Shown here: piece by piece, positions 52,360 to 60,552 of the stretch
Layout of the letters: each line of letters opens with the position of its first letter
How positions within the stretch are numbered: position 1 is the first letter of the stretch
Origin: Christiangramia sediminis
GTDB taxonomy: Bacteria; Bacteroidota; Bacteroidia; Flavobacteriales; Flavobacteriaceae
Assembly (NCBI RefSeq): GCF_020552705.1
Contig: NZ_JAJBZG010000001.1
Span: 558,001 to 622,000, forward strand
DNA: 64,000 nucleotides
Reading direction: 5' to 3'
The notes under the pieces: generated by a model
Told to the model about the DNA's origin: nothing
The model's database searches: none
What the model saw: only the letters and a program-made list of their open reading frames with translations
Program-made: the position numbers and the translations under genes

Positions 52360-53700
52360 TTATTTTTCTTTAGCCCAATTCAAACGATCCATCTGGTTGT
52401 AAGGCCATGGTGCTCCGTTATTTTCAATATTGGTCATTGCAATGGCCAACTCATTTGGAGCGGCACTTTCTTCCATCACTAAATATCTTCTCATATCTAA
52501 AATAATGGAAAGCGGATCTATACCTATAGGGCAAGCTTCTACACAAGCATTACAGGTTGTACAAGCCCACAGTTCTTCTCTTAAAATATAATCGTCCAGT
52601 AATTTCTTGCCGTCGTCTTCAAACTTTCCATTTTTATTAATGATCTCGCCAACCTCTTCTACCCGGTCACGAGTATCCATCATAATCTTTCTGGGAGATA
52701 ATTTTTTTCCTGTTTGATTGGCCGGACACTCTGAAGTACATCGTCCACATTCTGTACAGGTATAAGCATTTAATAATTGAACCTGGTTTAGGTCAAATAT
52801 GTCTGAAGCACCAAATTTTTCAGGTTCTCCTTCGTCTTCACCCTCAGCAGGCGCAGCAAAAGGATCTGCATTTGGATCCATCATAAGCTCAACCTCTTTT
52901 CTTACCGATTCCAGATTATCCATCTTTCCCTGTACGGTTAATTTAGATAAGTATACGTTTGGAAAAGCCAGAAGAATATGGAGGTGTTTTGAATAGTATA
53001 AATAGTTGAGGAAAAACAATATCCCTAAGATATGTAACCACCAGGCAGTTCTTTCAATAATAATTAAGCTTGCATTGCTTAAACCATCAAGTAATGGTAA
53101 CAAATACTGGCTTACTGGAAAGCTACCCATTATGCCTGCTTCTGATGCATAATGATCTGCCCCGTTCATCTGCAATTGATAGTCGGCTGCATTCATGGTT
53201 AGAAACAGTATCATTAAAACCATTTCAAAATAAAGAATATAATTGGCATCATTTTTTGGCCAGCCTTTTAACTCTCTACTTAAAAATCTTCGTATATGGT
53301 TTACATTACGTCTAATCCAGAAAATTACCACTCCCACAAATACCAGTAAAGCGAGTATTTCAAAACTTGCAATAAGTATATCATAAAAGCCTCCCATAAA
53401 AGAGAAGATCCGGTGAGTACCGAAAATTCCATCTATAATGATCTCCAGAACTTCAATGTTGATGATGATGAACCCAACATACACAATAATGTGAAGAAAA
53501 CCTGCAATTGGTCTTTTGACCATCTTGCTTTGACCAATGGCTACTTTGGCCATTTTGGCGAATCGTTGCCCGGAATTATCTGAACGATCTACTTCTTTTC
53601 CAAGTTTTACGTTTCGAATAACTCGTCTGATATTCATGGCGAAAAAGCCAATTCCTGCCACAAGGGCAATTACAAAAAGGATCTGCGCAACAATTTGCAT
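52360..53700 (-). CDS. Membrane-bound ferredoxin-type reductase subunit (HdrE/NarI-like plus 2 x 4Fe-4S)
   Basis: 446 residues. About five membrane helices (residues 1-25, 65-95, 105-130, 150-172 and 220-240) form a cytochrome-b-like NarI/HdrE part with several His that could bind heme. An acidic linker (NADPFAAPAEGEDEGEPE) follows, then two clusters: CTECGRCTSECP and CTTCNACVEACPIGIDP, each followed by helices. It resembles the HdrDE/DsrMK electron-transfer modules. It lies 6 bases downstream of the MCE gene and is followed by its CCG partner. Confidence 0.87.
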   Translation of the reverse strand: MQIVAQILFVIALVAGIGFFAMNIRRVIRNVKLGKEVDRSDNSGQRFAKMAKVAIGQSKMVKRPIAGFLHIIVYVGFIIINIEVLEIIIDGIFGTHRIFSFMGGFYDILIASFEILALLVFVGVVIFWIRRNVNHIRRFLSRELKGWPKNDANYILYFEMVLMILFLTMNAADYQLQMNGADHYASEAGIMGSFPVSQYLLPLLDGLSNASLIIIERTAWWLHILGILFFLNYLYYSKHLHILLAFPNVYLSKLTVQGKMDNLESVRKEVELMMDPNADPFAAPAEGEDEGEPEKFGASDIFDLNQVQLLNAYTCTECGRCTSECPANQTGKKLSPRKIMMDTRDRVEEVGEIINKNGKFEDDGKKLLDDYILREELWACTTCNACVEACPIGIDPLSIILDMRRYLVMEESAAPNELAIAMTNIENNGAPWPYNQMDRLNWAKEK

Positions 53701-53706
53701 GGTTGG

Positions 53707-54666
53707 TTATTTTAAAGAGTCTTTAGGTTCTTCGTATTCTCCGGATTTTTTACCAAAAACAGAAAAATGAACATATCTCTTTGGGTTGAGTTTAATATCC
53801 TGTAACAACTCCTCAAGTTGTTTAGTAGCTCTATCCAGGTTGTTATAAACTGCATCATCATTTATCAGCTTCCCAGCAGTTCCTTCTTTGCTATTTAATT
53901 TGTTGGAAATACCTTCAAAATCTGCGATCACTTTTTCAAGGTCTCCCGTGATTTTATTGATATTCATATTAGATAGTGTATCTGAAAACTTATTGAAATT
54001 AGAAGACATTTCATCAAGATTGGTGAAAGTTCTATCAAGTTTTTCAGAATTTCCTTTTACGATACCCTGAAGCTCATCAGCGGTAACTTTAAAGGAAGAA
54101 ACCGTAGCATCCAGGTTTCTAAAAGTTCCTCTTATATTATTTCGTGTAGAATCATCAAGTATCTCTGTAATGGCTGTAAGCATAGAATCTGCACTTACAA
54201 TAGTACCTTCAAGTTTATTCTGAAGTGGGGTTAGCCTGTCATTTACAAGCTCCATAATACCTTCTTCCTTATCTCCTTTAAGTGTATCTCCACTTTTTGC
54301 AATTCCCATCTTTGCATCATATTTAGGAACTATGGCTAAGGACTTACCCCCTATAATACTACCTCCATAAATTTGCGCCTCACTATTCTTAGAGAATTTG
54401 AAGTCATTTTTTACGGTAAAGGTTACAAGAAGATCTCCAGAATCATTTAAAAAATCGATCCCGGTGATCTGACCGACTTTAAGGCCATTGATGGTTACTT
54501 CTGAAGAGGGGGATAAACCTTCAACATCACTATATACTGCATAGAAGGTTCTACTGTTATCAAGAAGATTTTCTCCCTTTAAAAAACTATATCCAAAAAT
54601 AAGGATAACTATAGCAGTGATAGCTAATAAGGCAGTTTTGACCTCTCTGGAATATTTCAAAAGCAA
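53707..54666 (-). CDS. MlaD/MCE-domain lipid transport protein
   Basis: 319 residues. One N-terminal membrane anchor (VKTALLAITAIVILIFGYSF) precedes a single MCE domain (residues about 35-115: FYAVYSDVEGLSPSSEVTI, GLKVGQITGIDF, GGSIIGGKSLAIVP). A long helical tail with repeated DKL/NLD heptads (residues 150-300) probably forms a needle-like coiled coil. It should carry phospholipids between inner and outer membranes. No MlaE permease or MlaF ATPase is adjacent. The start is TTG: the upstream frame is closed 24 bases away and has no ATG. Confidence 0.87.
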   Translation of the reverse strand: MLLKYSREVKTALLAITAIVILIFGYSFLKGENLLDNSRTFYAVYSDVEGLSPSSEVTINGLKVGQITGIDFLNDSGDLLVTFTVKNDFKFSKNSEAQIYGGSIIGGKSLAIVPKYDAKMGIAKSGDTLKGDKEEGIMELVNDRLTPLQNKLEGTIVSADSMLTAITEILDDSTRNNIRGTFRNLDATVSSFKVTADELQGIVKGNSEKLDRTFTNLDEMSSNFNKFSDTLSNMNINKITGDLEKVIADFEGISNKLNSKEGTAGKLINDDAVYNNLDRATKQLEELLQDIKLNPKRYVHFSVFGKKSGEYEEPKDSLK

Positions 54667-54685
54667 TTTTTTTAGTGAATACGCA

Positions 54686-54693
54686 CAAATTTA
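54686..54693 (-). promoter_or_regulatory. Minus-7 box TAAATTTG for mlaD
   Basis: TAAATTTG on the minus strand, 19 bases before the TTG start, matches TAnnTTTG. No upstream TTG is at the expected distance. It lies in the 50-base gap after the amidase gene, so it may give extra transcription of the Fe-S genes. Confidence 0.42.
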
Positions 54694-54716
54694 GAAATAA
54701 AAATAGAAAAGCCGTT

Positions 54717-55844
54717 CTATTTAAGCTTAGATTTTAACGCGTCATTAACCGTTATTTTTTGCTCATCCTTAAAAGCAACGATGTAACTGCCACTGTATCC
54801 TTTCTTTATAGCATCCTGATGCAATTGCTGCACTTTTAAATAATCTGAGGTTTCACCGTAATAATACTTATATAGTTTTCCTTCCTTGGTTCTATCTATA
54901 TCACTCAATCCTTTAAAGTTATAAGGCTTGGGATCTATCTTCTTAGAACCTGCAGCCAGCTGAACCCTAAATACCACATCTTCATAAATTTGTTGCGAAG
55001 CGGGCTGGGCAATGACCTCTTTTTGACCTGCAGGATGACTTTTAGCAATAGTCTCTAAAAGATTAAGGTTGATAGTATGACTATAATTTATAATTGCAGC
55101 AGTAATAGCCCGGGCCATATCTTCCTGTCCCCTCCTGCTATTTAAATAAGGACCTTCCTGATTATTAGTTAAGAAACCTGTTTCCACTAAAACACTGGGC
55201 ATATAAGTTTGATGCAATACAATTAAGCCCATTTGTTTTACACCACGATTCTTTCTTTTAAGATCGTTGGTAAATTCTTTCTGAACCATATCTGCTAGCA
55301 AAATACTTTGATCCAGGTATTCTTCCTGCATGATAGTTAAACCGATAAAAGATTCCGGGGAATTTGGATCGTATCCTTCATAAGTAACCTCATAATTTTC
55401 CTCCAGATAGATCACAGAGTTCTCTTTTTTGGCGACTTCGAAATTTGTTTCATTCCTGTTAAGTCCTAAAACAAAGGTTTCGGTTCCTGAAGCCTGAGAG
55501 TTATGAGAATTACAATGTACAGAAACAAAAAGATCTGCATTTGCTTCATTGGCAATCCTTCCTCTTTCAAATAATTCAACAAAAACATCAGTTTTACGGG
55601 TATACACCACTTTTACTCCCTCATATTTTTCCAGGGCCTGCCCTATTTTCAGGATTATATTAAGGGCAATATCCTTTTCCTTAAAGCCATTCCCCATGTT
55701 TCCAGGGTCTTTACCTCCATGACCAGCATCTAATACCACTACAAATTCTTCCTTATTCGGTGGAATTTCTGCAGAAAAAGCCGAATTAGATAGACTGAAT
55801 AAGATAATTGTGAATACGAAAAGTTTAAGTAAGTTCGTTCTCAT
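54717..55844 (-). CDS. N-acetylmuramoyl-L-alanine amidase (Amidase_3)
   Basis: 375 residues with a signal peptide (LLKLFVFTIILFSLSNSAFS). The zinc amidase has VVLDAGHGGKDPGNMG (His ligand), KEKDIALN (Glu), FVSVHCNSH (His) and VLVETGFLTNNQE (catalytic Glu), in residues about 32-255. The C-terminal part (VVFRVQLAAGSKKI to YIVAFKDEQ) resembles a SPOR-like wall-binding domain. It cuts the amide between MurNAc and L-Ala, probably at cell division. It precedes mlaD by 50 bases and diverges from lptD. Confidence 0.9.
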   Translation of the reverse strand: MRTNLLKLFVFTIILFSLSNSAFSAEIPPNKEEFVVVLDAGHGGKDPGNMGNGFKEKDIALNIILKIGQALEKYEGVKVVYTRKTDVFVELFERGRIANEANADLFVSVHCNSHNSQASGTETFVLGLNRNETNFEVAKKENSVIYLEENYEVTYEGYDPNSPESFIGLTIMQEEYLDQSILLADMVQKEFTNDLKRKNRGVKQMGLIVLHQTYMPSVLVETGFLTNNQEGPYLNSRRGQEDMARAITAAIINYSHTINLNLLETIAKSHPAGQKEVIAQPASQQIYEDVVFRVQLAAGSKKIDPKPYNFKGLSDIDRTKEGKLYKYYYGETSDYLKVQQLHQDAIKKGYSGSYIVAFKDEQKITVNDALKSKLK

Positions 55845-55925
55845 AAAAAGCTAACGCTTATGTGGGGTGAATATTTTAATTAATATTTTTGCTGCACTCT
55901 CAAAACTCAGCTAAAAAAATATACG

Positions 55926-55933
55926 TAATTTTG
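55926..55933 (+). promoter_or_regulatory. Minus-7 box TAATTTTG for the LptD gene
   Basis: TAATTTTG matches TAnnTTTG, 47 bases before the TTG start. The spacing of the upstream T-rich region is not ideal. Confidence 0.42.
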
Positions 55934-55980
55934 AATTTGCAAAAAGCAAGCCAATCTGTACAAAAATAGCACTTAAAGCA

Positions 55981-58674
55981 TTGCAAACAAATATCCCTAA
56001 TAGTCTTTTTTGCTTAGTTTTCACGCTGTTCTTTTCCCTTGTTTTATACCCGCAGGAAGTTGAAACTTCTTCTATACCTGTTCAAGCGGAAAAGGATTCA
56101 ATAGCTCCTATAATTGATTCACAGGAGATATCACAACAACTGCAACAACAGGATTCCGTTAAAACCGATACCGTAAAAAAACCTCAGTTTTTAACCGATA
56201 TCGTGAACTATACGGCAAAAGATTACATGAGGTTGAGTCCTCAGGAAAATAAGATGTATCTATATAATGAAGCAAGAATTGTATATGGAGACATGACTAT
56301 TGAAGCCGGTCTTATTATTATAGATAATTCAAAAAATGAGGTCTATGCTTACGGGATACAGGATTCTACAGACACCTATTCCCAAACCCCAATTTTTACC
56401 CAGGCCCAGAGAAAAGTAGAACCAGACTCAATAAGATTCAATTTTGATACCCAGCGAGCCCTGGTCTATAATTCCCGAACTCAGGAAGCTGAATTCAATG
56501 TTAAAGGCATGGTAACCAAGCGGGAAAATGACTCGGTGTATTTTATGAAAAATGTACGTTTCACAACTTCTGAAGATGTTGATGATCCCGATTACTATTT
56601 CTATGCCAGGAAGATAAAATTTGTTCCGGACAAGAAGATCGTTGCCGGTCTTGTAAATATGTATATTGCTGATGTTCCTACGCCATTGGGTCTTCCTTTT
56701 GGGTATTTTCCTCTTACAGATGAAGAGACTTCTGGTTTCATCATTCCATCTTTTGGAGATAGTCAGTATGGATATAACCTTCAAAATGGGGGGTATTATT
56801 TCGCCATTAGTGATTATGTAGACCTATTGACCTTAGGAAGTTATTTTACCAACGGGTCTTATACCTTTGAATTTTCTTCTAATTACGCTAAGAGATACAG
56901 GTACCGGGGTAATGCCAGGGTGAGGTATGAGAAATTATTTAACAGTCAGCGAGGTTTTCCTGATTTTAGTGAGCGCTCCAGTTATAACATTCAATGGTCT
57001 CACAGCCAGGACGCCAAAGCCAATCCAACTTCAAGGTTTTCAGCATCTGTAAACCTTGGTAGCAGCGAGTATTACGCAGAATCCATTAATCAGTCCAATA
57101 CCGGAAACTATTTAAATAATACCTTGAGTTCTTCTGTATCTTACAGCAAAACCTTTGCTGGTGAACCTCAGATAAATCTAAGTTTAGCGGCACGACACTC
57201 TCAAAATACCAGAACTGGTATCGTGAACCTTAGCCTGCCTACCCTTCAATTGAGTATGTCCAGGATATATCCCTTTGCCCCGAATGGAGGTGCTAAAAAA
57301 GGGATCATTCAGAATATAAATTTTCAGTACACTCTTAGAGGAGAAAACCAGATGAACACGGTAGATTCTCTATTCTTTAAACCTGAAATGTTTAGAGACG
57401 CAAGATTGGGTGCTCAACACTCCATACCTTTAGCTACAAACTTCAAACTTTTTAAATTTTTAAGTGTTAGCACAGGGACTAGTTATGAAGAAACCTGGGT
57501 TTCAAAAACTTTCGAAAGAAGTTATGATCCGGTGTTAAATCAAGAAGTTATAGACACCATCAGTGGGTTTGATTCTTATAGAACCTATAATTTCAATGCG
57601 AGTATTGGTACTACGGTTTATGGTTTAAAAAACTTCGGGAAGGACAAAAAGATACAGGCGATAAGGCATGTGATGCGACCTTCTGTTAGTTATAATATCA
57701 ATCCCGCTTTTGATCAATTTTACGATACATATGAAAGGGATGATCTTAGCACAGCAAACCAAATTGAACTTGTAGATTATTCCAGGTTCGACGGCACCTT
57801 GTATGGGGCTCCCGGCAGAAACTTCTCAAGTTCTATAGGTTTTAGTTTAAGCAATACTTTTGAAGCAAAGGTTAGGGATAAAGACAGCACGGCTACAGAA
57901 CCAAAAAAGATCACCCTTTTAAATAACTTTAGTCTTAGCACAAGTTATAACCTGGCTGGAGATTCTTTAAAATTATCGCCAATATCATTAAGAGGTTCCA
58001 TACCTATAGTAAAGAACAAATTGGATATAAATTTTGGGGGTAGCCTTGATCCTTATGCATTGGACAATAATAATCGAAGGATTGACAGGCTAAATATTGA
58101 AAATGGCGGTAGCCTTTTTAGATTAACCAGTGGAACGGTAAATTTTGGATATTCTTTTTCAAATAAAGATTTTGAAGGTGGAGATGAAGAAGAAACCGAT
58201 GAATTGGAAAATGAAACCTTTAGAAACGGAGGTAGACCCGATGATCTTTTTGGTAAGGGAATGGGGCCTGATGGCGAATTATTTGAAGAAGATCCTTTTG
58301 AGGGAAAAGAAGATGAAAATGAAAGCTCGTGGTATAACTACAAGATCCCCTGGGATGTTCGCCTTGCTTATTCCATGAATTATACCAACAGAACGAGACA
58401 GAGTGAAATTTCAGCCCACTCCATAATGTTCAACGGAAATGTTGAACTGGCACCAAAATGGCAGGTTGGGATTAGCTCTGGATATGATCTTGTGAATAAT
58501 GGAGTCACCCCTACCCAACTTAGATTCCAAAGAGATCTTGACAGCTGGCTTATGAGTTTTAGCTGGGTTCCTTTTGGGAATAGAAGGTCATGGAATTTCC
58601 TTATCAGAATTAAGTCCAGCGTTCTAAGTGACATTAAATATGATAAGAGAAGAGCTCCTGACAGACGATTGTAA
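55981..58674 (+). CDS. lptD: LPS-assembly outer membrane protein LptD-like
   Basis: 897 residues. A signal-like segment (SLFCLVFTLFFSLVLYPQE) is followed by an OstA/LptA-like domain (residues about 75-230: MYLYNEARIVYGDMTIEAG, FMKNVRFTTSEDVDDPDYY). The large C-terminal barrel includes GLPFGYFPLTDEETSGFIIP and many aromatic-ended strands. It would insert lipopolysaccharide into the outer leaflet together with LptE, which is not visible here. An acidic insert (EGGDEEETDELENETF) sits near residue 740. The start is TTG (55981); no ATG precedes the signal sequence in frame. The Bacteroidota form is longer and less conserved than the E. coli one. Confidence 0.85.
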   Translation: MQTNIPNSLFCLVFTLFFSLVLYPQEVETSSIPVQAEKDSIAPIIDSQEISQQLQQQDSVKTDTVKKPQFLTDIVNYTAKDYMRLSPQENKMYLYNEARIVYGDMTIEAGLIIIDNSKNEVYAYGIQDSTDTYSQTPIFTQAQRKVEPDSIRFNFDTQRALVYNSRTQEAEFNVKGMVTKRENDSVYFMKNVRFTTSEDVDDPDYYFYARKIKFVPDKKIVAGLVNMYIADVPTPLGLPFGYFPLTDEETSGFIIPSFGDSQYGYNLQNGGYYFAISDYVDLLTLGSYFTNGSYTFEFSSNYAKRYRYRGNARVRYEKLFNSQRGFPDFSERSSYNIQWSHSQDAKANPTSRFSASVNLGSSEYYAESINQSNTGNYLNNTLSSSVSYSKTFAGEPQINLSLAARHSQNTRTGIVNLSLPTLQLSMSRIYPFAPNGGAKKGIIQNINFQYTLRGENQMNTVDSLFFKPEMFRDARLGAQHSIPLATNFKLFKFLSVSTGTSYEETWVSKTFERSYDPVLNQEVIDTISGFDSYRTYNFNASIGTTVYGLKNFGKDKKIQAIRHVMRPSVSYNINPAFDQFYDTYERDDLSTANQIELVDYSRFDGTLYGAPGRNFSSSIGFSLSNTFEAKVRDKDSTATEPKKITLLNNFSLSTSYNLAGDSLKLSPISLRGSIPIVKNKLDINFGGSLDPYALDNNNRRIDRLNIENGGSLFRLTSGTVNFGYSFSNKDFEGGDEEETDELENETFRNGGRPDDLFGKGMGPDGELFEEDPFEGKEDENESSWYNYKIPWDVRLAYSMNYTNRTRQSEISAHSIMFNGNVELAPKWQVGISSGYDLVNNGVTPTQLRFQRDLDSWLMSFSWVPFGNRRSWNFLIRIKSSVLSDIKYDKRRAPDRRL

Positions 58675-58695
58675 TTACTAAATATATCTTTCAAT

Positions 58696-59079
58696 ATGAA
58701 GAAAATTGTAAAAACAGACAAAGCTCCTGCTCCAATTGGCCCATACAACCAGGCGATCTTCGCAGGAAATACATTATATATTTCCGGACAGATTGCGCTT
58801 GATCCGGTCACTGGAGATTTGAAAACTGAGGATCTGGAGAACGAAACCCTTCAGGTTCTGGAAAATCTGAAAGCGATCCTTACGGAAGCAGGACTGGGCT
58901 TAGAGAATGTTGTAAAAACCTCCATTTTCATCAGTGATATGAATAATTTCGGAAAGATAAACGAAGTATATTCACGCTATTTCGATTCTGAAAATGCTCC
59001 TGCAAGAGAAACGGTGGAAGTGGCTAACCTTCCTAAATTTGTAAATGTAGAGATCAGTGCTATTGCGGTGAAATTCTAG
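58696..59079 (+). CDS. ridA: RidA-family enamine/imine deaminase
   Basis: 127 residues. The family marks are APAPIGPYNQAIFAGNTLYISGQ at the front (shown as APIGPYNQAI and LYISGQIALDP), TSIFISDMNNFGKIN in the middle and the active-site Arg and Glu in ENAPARETVEVANLPK. It hydrolyses reactive 2-aminoacrylate-type imines made by PLP enzymes. It starts 21 bases after lptD and its stop is immediately followed by the convergent mgsA stop. Confidence 0.95.
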   Translation: MKKIVKTDKAPAPIGPYNQAIFAGNTLYISGQIALDPVTGDLKTEDLENETLQVLENLKAILTEAGLGLENVVKTSIFISDMNNFGKINEVYSRYFDSENAPARETVEVANLPKFVNVEISAIAVKF

Positions 59080-59448
59080 TTATTCCAGGCCTTTGATTAA
59101 TAATCTGGCAGTTGCGGGATTTGTTGCCAATGGCACATTGTGAACATCACATAAACGCATAAGCATAAAGATATCCGGTTCATGTGGATGTTTATCCAGG
59201 GGGTCTCTAAAGAAAATAACCATATCTACTAAACCCTCGGCAATTCTTGCGGCTATTTGAGCATCTCCACCTAAAGGTCCGGAAAGTAGTTTCTCTACTT
59301 TATATCCGGCGGCTTCCGTTTTGGCTCCAGTGGTTCCGGTAGCAATGATCTTAAGTTGTTTAGAATCGAGGATATTACGATTCTCATTAAGAAACTGAAC
59401 CATTTCTGGCTTTTTTCCATCATGAGCAATAATCGCTATTGTCTGCAT
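59080..59448 (-). CDS. mgsA: Methylglyoxal synthase
   Basis: 122 residues, the compact form (the E. coli enzyme has 152). IAHDGKK near the front, IIATGTTGAKTEAAG as the phosphate loop, SGPLGGDAQIAARI with the catalytic Asp, and CDVHNVPLATNPATA with the catalytic His. It converts dihydroxyacetone phosphate to methylglyoxal and phosphate, a bypass of lower glycolysis under phosphate limitation. It lies one base downstream of pfkA on the same strand. Confidence 0.95.
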   Translation of the reverse strand: MQTIAIIAHDGKKPEMVQFLNENRNILDSKQLKIIATGTTGAKTEAAGYKVEKLLSGPLGGDAQIAARIAEGLVDMVIFFRDPLDKHPHEPDIFMLMRLCDVHNVPLATNPATARLLIKGLE

Positions 59449-59449
59449 A

Positions 59450-60436
59450 TTAGGTAGATAAGATTTCTGATATTCTTAAAAGATCTTTATTTATATTGTG
59501 CTTTCCTTTAAGCGCCTGGTCCAGGCTACAGGATTCCATTTCGTTATTCATCATTCCGACCATCAGATCTTTTTGGCCGTCCAATAATAATTCCACCGCT
59601 TTTACTGAAAGTCTGCTGGCCAGTACACGATCAAAGCAACTGGGTCTTCCCCCTCTTTGAATATGCCCCAAAACAGTTACCCGGGCATCATAATACGGTA
59701 GGTTCTGTTTCACGTATTCAGCGAGTTCAAAAACGTTCTTACCAATCTTGTCACCTTCAGAAACTACTACAATGCTGGAAGTCTTCCCAGCCCTTCTACT
59801 TCTTTCGAGGGAATCCAATAATCTTTCCAGACCCAGATCTTCCTCCGGAATAAGGATCTCTTCAGCACCAGCACCAATTCCACTATTCAAGGCTATAAAA
59901 CCAGCATCACGCCCCATTACTTCCACAAAGAATAACCTGTTATGAGAACTTGCGGTATCACGAATTTTATCAATAGCTTCCACCACCGTATTTAGCGCGG
60001 TATCATATCCAATAGTATAATGGGTTCCATATATATCATTATCTATGGTGCCGGGAACTCCAATCACGGGAATACCGTGTTCCTGACTAAAAACCTGACC
60101 GCCACGAAAAGTACCGTCACCACCTATAAGTATCATCGCATCAACTTCAGCATCTTTTAAATTTTTTGCAGCCTTAGCTCTACCCTCTTTAGTAAGAAAT
60201 TCTTTGGAACGGGCAGACTGTAGAATAGTACCTCCCTGGTTCACTATATTACGAACACTCCTCGCATTCATACTTATGTATTCACCATTGATCATTCCCT
60301 GAAAACCCCTATAAAAGCCTACACAATCTGTATGATAATAGGCACAGGTTCTTACCACCGCCCTTATGGCAGCATTCATTCCAGGTGAATCTCCTCCTGA
60401 GGTCATCACCCCAATACGTCTTACTTTTTTGCTCAT
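59450..60436 (-). CDS. pfkA: ATP-dependent 6-phosphofructokinase
   Basis: 328 residues. The ATP site is MTSGGDSPGMNAAIR near the start and GGDGTFRGG near residue 104. The fructose 6-phosphate site has PGTIDNDIYGTHYTIGYD with the catalytic Asp, and the later LGHIQRGGRPSCFDR. It phosphorylates fructose 6-phosphate; the Gly at GGDGT and the TIDND motif mark an ATP-using bacterial PfkA rather than a PPi enzyme. It probably shares a transcript with mgsA. Confidence 0.95.
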   Translation of the reverse strand: MSKKVRRIGVMTSGGDSPGMNAAIRAVVRTCAYYHTDCVGFYRGFQGMINGEYISMNARSVRNIVNQGGTILQSARSKEFLTKEGRAKAAKNLKDAEVDAMILIGGDGTFRGGQVFSQEHGIPVIGVPGTIDNDIYGTHYTIGYDTALNTVVEAIDKIRDTASSHNRLFFVEVMGRDAGFIALNSGIGAGAEEILIPEEDLGLERLLDSLERSRRAGKTSSIVVVSEGDKIGKNVFELAEYVKQNLPYYDARVTVLGHIQRGGRPSCFDRVLASRLSVKAVELLLDGQKDLMVGMMNNEMESCSLDQALKGKHNINKDLLRISEILST

Positions 60437-60552
60437 AGAAATCTAATTGAAACTTAAATCTACAAACTAAATTTCAAGAATTCAGTATACAGACTTAATT
60501 CCTCCAAAATTAAAGGGATGAAAGTGAAAGGAGATTAAATAAATATTAAAAT

